Shown here: positions 25,341 to 36,662 of the stretch, in pieces
How the letters are laid out: each line of letters starts with the position of its first letter
Numbering within the stretch: position 1 is the stretch's first letter
Origin: Adiantum capillus-veneris
Lineage: Eukaryota; Streptophyta; Polypodiopsida; Polypodiales; Pteridaceae
Assembly: GCA_014529385.2 (NCBI GenBank)
Contig: CM043944.1
Location: forward strand, 57,233,268 to 57,297,267
Direction of reading: 5' to 3'
DNA: 64,000 bases
Translations under genes and position numbers: made by a program
Notes under the pieces: model-generated
What the model saw: only the letters and a program-made list of their open reading frames with translations
The model's database searches: none
What the model was told of the DNA's origin: nothing

Positions 25341-25867
25341 TCATTGGTAATTTTTGAAGTGTCGTTTCTCCAAAAACTTGAGTACTTTGTTATATTTGGC
25401 TAGTCTTGCCATTATGTCCACCTTGATAGAGAGGTCTCTGAGAGGGTTGTTTAGCAGCATGCTTTGGTATGCCACATGTGGCGCTTGAATCTCCTTTTTT
25501 AATGGATTGAAAATGTTCAAATCCATTTTGAAAAATCCTAGTCTTGCCATGATTTCCACCTTGATAGATAGATCTCTAAAAGGGTTGTTTAGCAACATGC
25601 TTTGGTATGCCACATGTCGTGCTCCTTTGTTAATGGATTGAAAATGTTCAAACCCATTTTGAAAAATCCTATCATGAATGCCTATTGAAATGTTTGCATG
25701 TAGTGTGAAGGCAAGAACATTATGCCTGCATACATTCCCATGATGACATTCTTGGAAGGTGCTTCTTGCAAGTCCCAGCATATACCATTGGTGCCTTCAA
25801 GCAAGACTTCCCATGGATGCTTTTCTTTGTCCATGTCATCAAAAGCTTCTACGCAAGTGATGATCAT
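25341..25867 (-). pseudogene. Unknown coding-like fragment with an internal 46-residue repeat
   Basis: Two overlapping minus-strand frames. One holds MYAGIMFLPSHYMQTF near 25690-25740 and resembles the plus-strand fragment at 31288-31500. The other holds two copies of HVAYQSMLLNNP-RDLSIKV separated by 46 residues, encoded by the 138-bp tandem repeat. I do not recognise the family. The shared MFLPS-YM motif in two places, in opposite orientations, suggests a dispersed repeat-borne protein. Confidence 0.45.
25401..25672. repeat. 138-bp tandem duplication
   Basis: Copies begin TAGTCTTGCCAT at 25401 and 25539 and both contain TGCTTTGGTATGCCACATGT and TTAATGGATTGAAAATGTTC. Confidence 0.88.
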
Positions 25868-27326
25868 GTTCGCTATTTTTCATATCATCTAGCATGTCAG
25901 ATCCAATACTTCCCAAAGCATTGTTATTGTAGCCCTAAGAGTGTATATATAGCATATATGCTTTGGTGGGTTTGGTGTTCTATTTCAGATTGACGAGGAC
26001 ATGATAGTTTAGTACCATCTTTCTCTTGCTCTTCCACACAGCATAGGTATCCCAAAATTGCGGTCTAAGAGTAGGACAATAAGTTGGGTTGATCCTCAAA
26101 TGCTATTGTGAATTTCTATAGATGGTTTCATCCTGAGGCTGCTTGTTGAACCATCTCTTTCTCCATAGTGTCTAGATCTCAAGGATGAGTAGCACTTGTG
26201 AGTTTGTGACTGCAACTCCTTCATAGTACCCATGTACATTTAACTCTATGTTTGGAAGCAACTATCAAACCAAGTCTTTTGTGTGCATTTTTCTAGATAT
26301 AGATCATGGACATCCTTGAGACAAGTTTCATCCAATTTCTCAAGCTATGATAGCCTCTAAGAGAAAGCATGGGTGGTCCATTTCAAGAGGACTCTTGCTC
26401 TCAACTTTAAGAAAGAACTTCTATTGAAAGAATAGCATTAAGCATGTAGACTAGCTCAAAAATTGTGCTTTCTATTGAAGTTTTGTAGGCGGTTCCATAG
26501 GCCCATAGAATCCTAGAATTGGTGACCCATGTGTTCCTATCACCATCTATAATCTTTTGAGTGATGCACATGGACCCCATTTGTACTCTCTACCTTCCCA
26601 TTACATTGTGGATGACAAGGCATGAACTGGTTGTGAGTAGATGGGCAAACCTTTAGTAGAGCCTTGACAACTTCATTAAGTGTGATCCCTCATCACAAAA
26701 AATCACTATAGGTAGGAAAAAGTGCACAAATATGTTTTGGTATAAAAATTCGGCTATGGTACAAGCATTTGCCTTCGTGCTTGGCACTGCCTTCACACAC
26801 ACACACACACACACACAAGTGAGAGCTACTTTGCAATCGCTCTTTTCAAGCTAGCATGCCATAGATGCATCCTCTTACTCTAGACAGACATGAGGGATAA
26901 GCTCCTAGTACAATAAAAAAATATTTATATTCATGCTTTGGTATTGTGGGATGGGTAAAGAACACAGCACGTAGAAAACAAGAAATTCTCAATAGAAAAA
27001 TGATTGTAGGGGACTCCCTACAAGAGCTCTACAAGTCCAAATTCCTCAGACGGGGTACAAACGAGCACCAAATGCTACAAAGAATTGGTTCAAGCCAAAA
27101 AATATAAATTGTGACCGAGTAGACCAATATCATGAGGCTAATCAAAAGTGTCAAGATGAGGCTTTTTCATCACTAGAGAGTTTTAACAGTTGGGGTAAGA
27201 TCATTGATGTCATTTGCACTCAAAATGGCATGAGATCATCATGTAGGGCCAATTATCGACATTTCAGAGACTAGATACCAAATATTCTACCAAGGGGCAA
27301 TGTTTTACTTCCAAATCTTATTGTGT

Positions 27327-27482
27327 ATGCTCTATAGACAATTGGGTGTGTGGTACAAGCATTGGTTGATTTTTGTGAGTTAGACTAGTTGCTTCCAAAC
27401 TTTCTTGTTTGTGCATGTATATGCTCTATAGACAATATGGGGGTGTGTGGTACAAGCATTGGTCAATTTTGTGAGTTAGACT
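27327..27482. repeat. 94-bp spaced duplication
   Basis: ATGCTCTATAGACAAT followed by GTGTGTGGTACAAGCATTGG and GTGAGTTAGACTAG occurs at 27327-27390 and 27421-27482. Confidence 0.85.
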
Positions 27483-28276
27483 AGATTTATATTATTGGAG
27501 TCTTCCTCAGATTTGGAGGAAAATCATCACTAATGGGTCACAGAGAATCTTCTCATCATGTTTAACCATTTTCACGAGGTTTGACTCACAAAATCACATT
27601 AAAACCCAAGAAAAGGCCATATTCAAGGCTTCAAAGCCAAATTTTGGCCAACCTTTGTAATGAGAGATTCAAAGTCATCATGATTGGCCAAGAAGCCTTG
27701 TCATAGCATGGATAACCAACTTCTAATGTTGAAATGCCATATTATGAACAACAATCAAGTATGGCTCACAATTTGGTGGATCTTTTTAGCACCTATGTCT
27801 TGGCATATGAATGCTTAGCCCCACACCAAATCTCATTTCATTTGGGCTCACAATTGTTATTGGACACAAGAAGAAAAAAATTTACAGTTTCATATTCTTA
27901 CACCAACTTTTAATGATTCAAATCTCCAAATACTTCAAGTACATCATTAGGGGCATGTCGACGCCCAACTTACAAATCAAAAAGTAAATGGCAAGTTTTT
28001 GTTACTTGTCTATTGTGTCAATTAAGTTTTTCACAACTCATGTGCTATGCATATAGACATGTACTGCATCACTAAGTAGAATTTTCAAGTTGAAATTTTT
28101 GCTCTAATGTGCCAATGCTTGTCTACTACAAAAAAGTCTTTGGATTTTGAACAACACACTTGGTGAATTTCAAGATCTATGTGGAGTTGAGAGACAACAC
28201 CCAAGATCAAGAAAGGCAAAAGGTTGGAAAATCTAACACCCTTCCAATTGGATGAAGATACAATCAAGCAGGCAAC

Positions 28277-31200
28277 ATGTGTTGGATAGATACTAACTAT
28301 CTTTGGGAGCAACAAGAGTTTTCCAAGGGAAGTTTAAAGATTCCCAACAAACATTGGTGGAATTATCAATCATGCACCAAGGAGATGGAAGCTTTACCCA
28401 AGCAAAAGGAGGTCCAAAAGATGTTCAAAAAAGTGGGATTGCAAGGATACTTCAAGCCACCGCCATGTGGAGTGGATTTGAAGGGAGCATATGAGTTAGT
28501 GACTACCATTAAAGAACATGGCACCCCCACATGGATAGACTTAAACTTTGAGCCCATTGAGTCTAGCATCATTGAAGAGATGGTGGAATCATTGATGTTT
28601 CCTAGAACTAGAGAGTCTACAAAGGCAAACAAGAGGACTACCACTAAAACTTTCACAAAGGTAGGGCAATCTACCATATTTTTAGGACTCGTAAGGCCTA
28701 AGTTAGAGATACCATGCAGAACTTATCAGCAACACTTGAATTGATCCTAGAAGTGACCAATAAGGTACAATAACCTCGACCATGCCATCGACCAAATGAA
28801 GATAGAGAGCAAGAGGTAGGTAAACCTAGCAAAGTATGTGCATGAAAGTCTAGTGAAGTTTCCTGCAAAGAAAATAGACAAACTAAACTACATTGACATA
28901 ATAGAAGCACTCACCAGGCTACATTGGGAATGGCCAATAATCTTTCACCAACACTAGAACAAAACCACTCAAGCCTCATTAAGAAATGCAAAGGAGGGCC
29001 CCTAAACCAAGCACTAGATTGGGCAAACATTTATAGACTATTGAAACATTTTTTGAAGCAGAAACTTTTGAGCATAGGAAGCCAAAATGCTTGAGTGAAG
29101 ATGAAAAAGAATGGACTTCCCTCACATCCAAGATGGCCACCAACGAGTGCTGCTACTACATCTAGCTAGAGAAAGGTAGAAGCATCCAAGACAACAGCAC
29201 AAAGGAAGGCTACGTTGAATCAAGAATAATCAGATGCTACAATAAACAACCACTAAGATTAGAAATCAAGTAAGGACTAAAGCCAAAGGAAGAATAACGG
29301 ATCAAATCGACAAAGATTAGGAAGAGATTTTAAAGAATATTATCAAGCAAAGAAGAGACAAAGCTGCAAAGTGGAGGTAAAAGAGTTGACAAGAGTACAA
29401 GACGAAAAGGAAGAAGAAGAAAAGAAGAGAGGAGGAGCATAAAAGAAGAGGACAAGCAATGTCGTCAAGTGCACACACTATCTCAACAACATTCTCCTCC
29501 AAGATTGATGCTCCATATGAAGATCAAAATAGAGGCTTGCACGCCTACATAGGAAAAGGCTAGAATTTGATATGGAAAGGACTCTCCAAGAAAACTTGGA
29601 TGAGCAATGGAAGCCCATAAATAAAACCTATGGACATGTAAGGGGAGGTAGAGAAAATATACCAAGAGAAGATCCATAAAGTGACAAAGATCATGCAAAT
29701 AAAGCTGTAGAATTGGCACCTAAGGAGGCGATAAATCCTCAAGCACAACCTAATTCTCCCATAGAACAAGTTGAAGTTCCACACACACATCAAAGTGCTT
29801 AAGAAAATCATCTACGTGACACCATGGAAAGTCCATTATGAAATTTGGAAACTACCAAATCTAAAGGAGCTGCAACAAGTGAAGTAAGAGAGATGGGAAA
29901 AGAGCTCATTAGGGTGTAGAAGAGTATTCACAACAAATGCTCCTCATGGTGGAAAAGCTCAAAGGAGTTGTCTATGGCCCAGAAAGAGACAATAAAGCAA
30001 TTGGGCCCTCAAAGGCGGGACTTTGATAGAGACCTAAAGAACTTTGATGATTATCAAGAAATTCACAGCAAGAATCTAGACACAAAATGGCCAAGATTCA
30101 CAAGCTATAAAAAGAATTAATGGTCTACAAAGCCTTCACTGGATGAATGAGAAAATAAAACCAATGCAGTAGCTCGTCGGAGGTTAGAAGCCATGGCAGA
30201 CATATGTAATAATAAGATGAAGATCTATAAAGAGTCATCGAGCAAGGCTACAAGTATGTCTCCAACACTCAATTGAAGAATGCAAAAGAGAGATGCAGGT
30301 CCAAGACCAACTGTTGGGACAATTGAGAGAGAACCCATCATTGATGGATCTCTTTAGTAGAGACAAAGCTTATGCAGCCATGGAACAAGGAAATAAAGAG
30401 CTAGAGATAAACCTAAAGCTAGAACAAGGACAGAGGTGAGATATAGCACTCTAGCACGTGCTCAAAGACAAAGCTATGCAAGAAGAAATAGGTGACTTGG
30501 AGGCGTAGATCTAGAATATGAAAGGAGATTCAAAGGCAAAGAGTCATGCAGTGCAAGAATATGTGACTAAAGAGGCTGTGAAAGACAGATAAGCACTACA
30601 TTTACTAGAATTTGATACTCTAGGGGTAGATGATGGTTAAGAGGACCTAGAAGTCCCCTTGATACAAGCAGAGGCTAGCACATTAGAGGCTATCATAACC
30701 CTTAGTGTTGAAGCAAAAAAGGATCTCTGAAGCTATTTCAAAAGATGTAAATGTGGAAAGAAGACAAGGAGTGAGAACAAAGAATCTTCCATTCTTGAAT
30801 GTTGGCCACCTTACACCCAAGTAGATCAATAATGACTAGCACCAACAATCACTTCCATATCCATTGATGAAGTTTGAGCTTTTGATGATCACCAAGAATA
30901 TGATTAAAGAGATCCTAGAGGAAAGAGCAATTGTTGAAGACCTAACGAAGGACTTAGAGCCAACATGGAGGATTACCTAGGTGAAAAAGCACCCAAGATT
31001 CTATAGTTTACTTATTAATGCACCACATGAGATCGAAGAAGATCCACTCTATTGCCGTGCCCAAATTTAGAAGTTGGTCATCACATAAGAAACTCAAAGC
31101 AAAGCAGCCAATATGGTTGAACTACCCTAGAATGCTAAATCCAAAAGATGGGGTTACCACTAAAAACTATGTAGTGAAACCCCTAACACCACCATAAAAT

Positions 31201-31683
31201 ACTTCTTTTATAATGTTAATAAACAATAGCAAGGATGATGCTAACATGTTTGGAAACATTCCATAGTGCTAAGTAGGTAGATTCCACATGGATGTCTACA
31301 ACAAGGGCTTATCTTATGAGCTATCATGCCAACCTAAAACTGAGATCCTCTATGGATTTTATGCCCGACTAATGTTCTTGCCCTCTTACTACATGCGAAC
31401 TACCTACAAACATTTGAGAAGGCTTTCTATACATGATTCTTTACATGGAGGAAATGAGTCTTTGGGAATGTGCTCAAAAACCATAGAGCCAAAATTGTAG
31501 GTTATTCCATTATAGAGCTCCAAAACAGCATATCCATGGAGTTCATGTTGAAGAAAAACAAAGAGTTGCAGATGAAATGCTAACAAGGATTAGAGAGTTT
31601 ACAAATTGGACAAAGGCTAGAGGTCCAACACACTACCTAGCACCCTTGACTATTGTTGGACAACACAATCTAGGAGGGGAGAA
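28277..31683 (+). pseudogene. Long decayed coding-like region of unknown family
   Basis: The best frame is 28277-28744 (155 residues: KEMEALPKQKEVQKMFKKVG, GYFKPPPCGVDLKGAYEL, TWIDLNFEPIE). Further plus-strand coding-like stretches in several frames follow to about 31680, including lysine/glutamate-rich segments near 29300-29450 and 30400-30600. One frame ends with THYLAPLTIVGQHN just before a purine run at 31669-31683 (GGAGGGGAGAA). The codon-like structure, the shared orientation and the terminal purine run resemble the body of a retroelement, but no gag or pol domain is recognisable. I do not assign a function. Confidence 0.4.
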
Positions 31684-32529
31684 TGTTAGCCCATAAGCTA
31701 ACAAATGCTATCAACTAACGGTCATGTGGCATTACCTCCTAAATTTTCCCATTTTTATATTATGTCAGGCACCTAAGTCTGTCATTGCGACTTGTTATTT
31801 TTTATTATTATGTATGTGTACATGAGCCATTGTCATTGAGTAGGGTTCACAAGATTCCATTTTGTAATAGTCACATTTGCTGACATTTTTTATTGCCAAG
31901 CCTTTTTGGGCGAAGGGAAGACTTGGGCCAATTATAAAGTTCATTTTTGTCACAACCTAAGTTTTTGAGCTATTAATGAGATAATTTTTTCCTACATGTG
32001 AGTGTATGACTATGAGTTGTGTGTTTTCTGGTTTTTATATGGTCATTTCACCCTCATACAACATTGGATTTTGATTATGGGCATTGCTATGTGTTTAAGG
32101 TCACATTGATGTATCTCTCTAGTGCTATTTCTCAAATTGGTTTATGACTCCCTACAAGATTTTTGGTGTTTTATCTTGTAATTTAGACATTCGATTGACG
32201 AACCGTCAATTGCATTAGGTAGAGCTCAACATTTCTAAGATGTAGGATACATTAAATGCCAATTTTTGACTTGCTTCATTTAGCTGTGAATTTGACTATC
32301 ATTTTTTTAACTGATTGTTATTTGGTGATTTTGAGACCATAGGGTCAAGTCTTCCTAGTCTTGGTTATCCTTCCCATAAGTTTGGTTACATTTGGGTATC
32401 ATTTGTTCAATGAAATGTGGAGATTGAATCACGTTAAAAGTATAGCATTTTGGTATTGTTTGAGACTGATTGTAGCTTGCATTGATAATGTTCTCCAAGG
32501 ACCTAGGAAGCTCTTGTTGCCTCCATGCC
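31684..32529 (+). other. AT-rich sequence after a polypurine-like run; possible LTR
   Basis: It starts TGTTAGCCCATAAGC immediately after GGAGGGGAGAA, the layout of a polypurine tract and 3' LTR. No partner copy was found in the window, so the LTR call is only a possibility. No coding sequence was seen. Confidence 0.3.
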
Positions 32530-32534
32530 CTAGT

Positions 32535-32746
32535 TGTGAAGAGTGTGTACGCGGATGCGTGTGTGCTTGGCTTGTTGTGCTAGAAAGGAGAATGCAGAGT
32601 GTTTGGATGGAGCTCTAAATGAGGATTAGATTTGATAGCTCACTACTCCTTAGTGATCTGTATTACCAATGAATAGAGATAAGGTTAGTAATACGGTCAA
32701 TGAGATGGTTGTCTGATGGCCAATTCTATATATGTACATTTGTACA
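32535..32746 (-). repeat. Element F 3' LTR (putative)
   Basis: The plus-strand text runs from TGTGAAGAGTG to TTTGTACA. About 130 bp (32590-32720) match 61115-61245. The starts of the two LTRs differ beyond that block. Confidence 0.5.
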
Positions 32747-32779
32747 ACCGTGAAGCAATCTTGTGGCTTCACCCTACAC

Positions 32780-33527
32780 CCATCATCTCCATGCAATGTG
32801 CAAACCGCTCAAAGAGTAGGCTCTTTGTGAGAGCATCTGCAAGGTTTTCATTCGTATGAACCTTGAACCTTGGCTAACTCAATGCATTTGCTAGCTATTA
32901 TATCACATATCACATGATAACGGACCTCTATGCGTTTTGACTTGTAGTGAAACACGGGGTTATTTTCTAATGCAATCACAATTTGACTATAATAATGAAA
33001 TACTGGGGTCTGATTGATGCCAATAGATCCCACTATATGTGAGCTAACCATACAACTTCCTTGCTCGCATAAAAAATTGTCACATACTCTGTCTCTACAA
33101 TGGAAGATGACGTACAATTTTGGAGATATGATCTCCATGACACGGCTGCTCCAATAAATAGAAAAGCATAGCTACATGTGGATCTTCCACTATCCACACA
33201 ATAATTCAAATAATTTGCATCCATGTAACCCACAATGGGTGCATCACTATTCCCATTGCTTCCTAGTGCTTTTTGCTAGGATTTTCCATAAATCTGCTAA
33301 CCTTTCCCACCTCAAAAGCAATGTCCAGTCTCGGGGCTAGCATGGTGTACATAAGACTGTCCATTGTTGAAGAAATATGGCATCTTGGCCATATTTTCTT
33401 TTTCAGCATCATATTTTGGAGCATCATTCTTGTTAAGTTTTGCATATGCCTGCATTGGGGTACTCAATGTAGCATCCCTCCTTGCATACTAAAATGTTGC
33501 AAGACCTTGTGGATATATGTTTCCTGA
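32780..33527 (-). pseudogene. Element F RNase H, degraded
   Basis: Typical copia order on the minus strand: IHKVLQHFSMQGG near 33515, SSTMDSLMYTML-RLDIAFEVGKVSRFMENPSKKH (33370-33265), GYMDANYLNY-VDSGRSTC (33230-33170), GAAVSWRS-LQNCTSSS (33140-33090) and KRIEVRYHVICDIIASKCIELAKV (32945-32875). Stops and frameshifts are present. The end of the polyprotein lies near 32780. Confidence 0.85.
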
Positions 33528-33529
33528 AG

Positions 33530-34568
33530 CAACTCCAGTATCACAAAGTGAGATTTGAGTATGTAGTCTCAAGTCCAGTTACATAAATAACTCAGTCTAC
33601 TAGCGATATACATACTGCTAGTAGTGCTCCAGAAAGAGCTAGTGATGCTCCTTAGATAGCGGAGTCCAGCAGTAAGGCAGTGAGGAGGACTATAGGTGTA
33701 TCTCATGCTCCTGAGTTGTTTCAGCCAAGATTAGACTATATATTGTTCATTGACTGTGGAGAGCCTACCTGCTAACCAAGAGGCTATTGAGATGGAAGAT
33801 AGCATGAAGTGGGAACAGGAAATGCAATCTAAGTATAACTCGATTATGGCAAATGAGACTTGGGAACTTATAGAGTTTCCAAAGGCCAAGCAAGCCTTGC
33901 CTTGCAAATGGGTGTACAAGAAGTTCATGACAAAGGATCCTAAGCCTAAGTACAAGCCTAGATTGGTTGCTAAGGATCTCAAGATAGATCGGTTTTTAAG
34001 GGTTTCAAGATAGATTGGTTGCTAAGGGTTTCAAGCAATAGAAAAGCCCGGATTTCAATGAGATTTTTCTCAGTGGTCAAGATGACTATGTTGTATCTTG
34101 TGCTTAGATTAGTAGCCACTGAGGACATGGAACTTGTCCAATTGGATGTGAAGACAACATTTCTTCACATGGATCTTGAGGAGAATGTCTACATGAAACA
34201 ACCACATGTTTTTGAATTCAAATTTGAGAAGCCTATGAGGGTACGTAGAAGTGGTATACAAATTGTGTAAGGCATTGTATGGCCTAAAACAAGGCTCAAG
34301 GAAGTGGTACATGAAGCTAGACAAGTACATGCAATCCCAAGGGTATCAAGGGAGCCAAGAAGATCACTGCTTATATACTCGGAAGTTGAATGATGGTTCA
34401 CTTGTCATCTTGATACTTTATGTCCATGATATGCTCATTGCTAGGAAGTCCAAAGACAAGATTTCCATCTTGAAGAAGTCACTTAGTATGCAATTTTCTA
34501 GAAGGATTTGGGCGACGCAAGTCACCTTTTTGGTATGCATATCAAGAAGAATCCAAGACTTTTAGTGC
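33530..34568 (+). pseudogene. Element F reverse transcriptase, inverted in place
   Basis: Copia reverse transcriptase read on the plus strand: connector RRTIGVSHAPE (33690), DSMKWEQEMQSKYNSIMANETWELIEFPKAKQALPCKWVYKK (33800-33930), LVQLDVKTTFLH (34130-34170), ALYGLKQGSRKWY (34270-34310) and LVILILYVHDMLIARKS (34400-34450, where the second motif residue is H instead of D). Both neighbours (integrase end at 34569-34722, RNase H start at 33527) belong to the same element but read on the minus strand. Flipping this 1.04-kb block would restore the normal integrase-RT-RNase H order. Confidence 0.82.
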
Positions 34569-34722
34569 CAGAGACAATAACCTATCTCTCCATCTGCACC
34601 ATTATAAATGAAGATGCATTTGTGTGACTTGGGATCTAGCTCCTTCTTAAGATCTTTAGGCACATGTGAGAATTCCTCACACCCAAACACATGTAATCGG
34701 TCATAATTATTCTCCTTGCCTA
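34569..34722 (-). pseudogene. Element F integrase C-terminal end
   Basis: The minus-strand frame encodes VFGCEEFSHVPKDLKKELDPKS and then IFIYNGADGEIGYCLW, the conserved end of copia integrases. The upstream half of the same integrase is at 49449-50021, separated by element D with target duplication GCCTA. Confidence 0.88.
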
Positions 34723-34809
34723 TGTTAGATTAGGGTGGATCAACAAGACTAGCATTCATAATGACACAATAGATAATTACATTAATGATTAGAGAGAGAG
34801 AGAGAGAGA
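34723..34809 (-). repeat. Element D 3' LTR, truncated at its GA array
   Basis: The plus-strand text TGTTAGATTAGGGTGG through to AATGATTAGAGAG matches the right LTR at 49027-49116. The match stops after the GA array (34791-34809), where other sequence follows. Confidence 0.88.
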
Positions 34810-34862
34810 CAGAATCAAGATATACATATTGTTATTTTGACATGCCATCACCATAGCACGCC

Positions 34863-34866
<4 letters not shown>

Positions 34867-34925
<59 letters not shown>
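34867..34925. repeat. (GA)n microsatellite
   Basis: 59 bp of GA within the rearranged segment of element D. Confidence 0.97.
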
Positions 34926-34928
<3 letters not shown>

Positions 34929-34974
34929 CTTTGTACCTTGAATGGCCCATCGCCACCATAGGCCAAATAAGCAA

Positions 34975-35235
34975 GAGATAGATAAATACATAGATAGAAT
35001 TTTATTATCATCCTTAGAGGTCAAATATGACATATGGGACCAAAGATATATGTGATATACTATGTATGGAGCCGATAAGTGAATCTCGATGCTCTAGCAT
35101 TGTGGTGATGAGATTCACAATTGAGAGTATCCATCCCACGCTCAAGATCTTGCTTTTATGTGTCTTTTGAACTTTTTTTCTTGCTTTCCATGCAATTGTA
35201 GAAAGTCGATACTGAAGCATTTTGAAGAATCTTTA
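34975..35235 (-). pseudogene. LINE 3' fragment (minus strand)
   Basis: The minus strand encodes KVQKTHKSKILSVGWIL, matching KVQKTCKSKILSSGWML in the larger LINE at 36663-38067. It then jumps to the same 3' end (TTTGGTCCCATATGTCATAT, GGATGATAATA, then ATCT-rich text). It is an internally deleted copy of the same family. Confidence 0.78.
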
Positions 35236-35312
35236 GCATGTACTCAAAAACTCTTTCCATGCACATAACCTCAATTAGAAGAGATTCTGACTCAAGAAGT
35301 CATATATGAAGA

Positions 35313-35358
<46 letters not shown>

Positions 35359-35686
35359 TAAGAACTTTGAGACATTTTAGTATGCCTTTTTTCTTCCAAA
35401 CAAGTTTTCGTTGAGAGGCACCAAAGTACTAGTTAGCTAGAGCAGCTAGGGGTGGGGGATGCCCATGCCTCTCATACAGGGGATTGCAAGCCCCTTTGAC
35501 CTCTCGACAAGCCCTTGTCACAACTACACTTAGCTAGGTATGTTGTGCCTTTTGTATGAAAGCTCATCATGTGGTGGAAAGTTACAATCTTAGAATTATT
35601 GTTGGACTTGGCCTCAAACTTTTATATTACCTGTCCTCAATAGTTTAAGAGTGAATTCCATCAAAATCCTATCACCAAGGCACAAG

Positions 35687-35690
<4 letters not shown>

Positions 35691-35744
<54 letters not shown>
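35691..35744. repeat. (GA)n microsatellite
   Basis: 54 bp of GA within the rearranged segment. Shorter arrays lie at 35317-35355 and 36218-36250. Confidence 0.97.
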
Positions 35745-35747
<3 letters not shown>

Positions 35748-36214
35748 TTTTCTTGTTGTGGTACTCTGCTTCTAGCATTGGGTCTAGAGCTCTGTAACTC
35801 CCTTGCCTTCATTTCTTAGTCTACCTTTGAGCTTGGCTTCTGCATATATCAATTCTTCACACGTTTGTGAGTTGCAATGCAATAAGGCACAATGCAGTGA
35901 GAATTTGTGCTTGAACCAGATTGTGTCCTATAAGCATGTGTACCTGCACGGATTGATGGTAGCCACATGGCACATGGAGCATTCTAAAAACCCAAAAACA
36001 CATGATTCTAACTCCAAATGCCTTGATCATAGAAGGGGACCTAGAATTTGTTCAAATCTAGAGACTATGGTTGGAATGATTATTGTTTTTTTTAATGCAT
36101 GCTAGACCTTTTATCTTTGATTTGTGCTTTGAAACAATAGGCCTCATTTTTTCCTTTGCCATGTCACTCTCTTTGTGTGTTCTTTTTTACAATAGTGTAA
36201 ATTATCAACTCGTC

Positions 36215-36253
<39 letters not shown>

Positions 36254-36419
36254 CATTCAAAAAAACAAACAAAATTTCAAAAATTCTTCAAATTTATTGG
36301 TGGTAGAGGTATATGTATTGATGCACTCATAGTAAAGTGGGTGATATTTCCCCAGAATATTAGCTTTAAATTTGCTCGGTTTTGAGTTTGCTCGTATATG
36401 ATCGCTCGGAGTATGGAAT

Positions 36420-36477
36420 TCCTCATTTGCACACACCAATAAGTTAGTTCATTTTCTAATCAAGTTGTCATTTTGAG

Positions 36478-36512
<35 letters not shown>

Positions 36513-36662
36513 ATCATTAGTGTAATTATCTATTGTGTCATTATGAATGCTAGTCTTGTTGATTCACCCTAATCTAACATAAGCAAGGAGAATAATTATG
36601 ACCGATTACATGTGTTTGGGTGTGAGGAATTCTCACATGTGCCTAAAGATCTTAAGAAGAAG
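36420..36662 (+). repeat. Inverted copy of the D/F junction
   Basis: 36420-36584 is a D LTR piece reading out to its end (CACCCTAATCTAACA), including a (CT)n array at 36482-36511. It is immediately followed by 78 bp of element F integrase (36585-36662). The whole is the reverse complement of 34641-34809. The pentamer at the junction is TAAGC where the original has TAGGC. 36420-36481 also matches 49117-49175 of the right LTR. Confidence 0.88.

Larger units (their letters stand above)
25176..28276. other. Decayed region with two short tandem repeats
   Basis: No protein family is recognised here apart from the minus-strand fragment at 25341-25867. There is a duplicated 138-bp unit at 25401-25672 and a duplicated 94-bp unit at 27327-27482. 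A (CA)12 array lies at 26794-26817. Confidence 0.6.
34810..36419. other. Rearranged segment rich in GA arrays
   Basis: Spacer between the two arms of an inverted repeat. It contains (GA)n arrays at 34867-34925, 35317-35355, 35691-35744 and 36218-36250, and a LINE 3' fragment at 34975-35235. The rest (35360-36200) has no recognisable feature. Confidence 0.6.
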
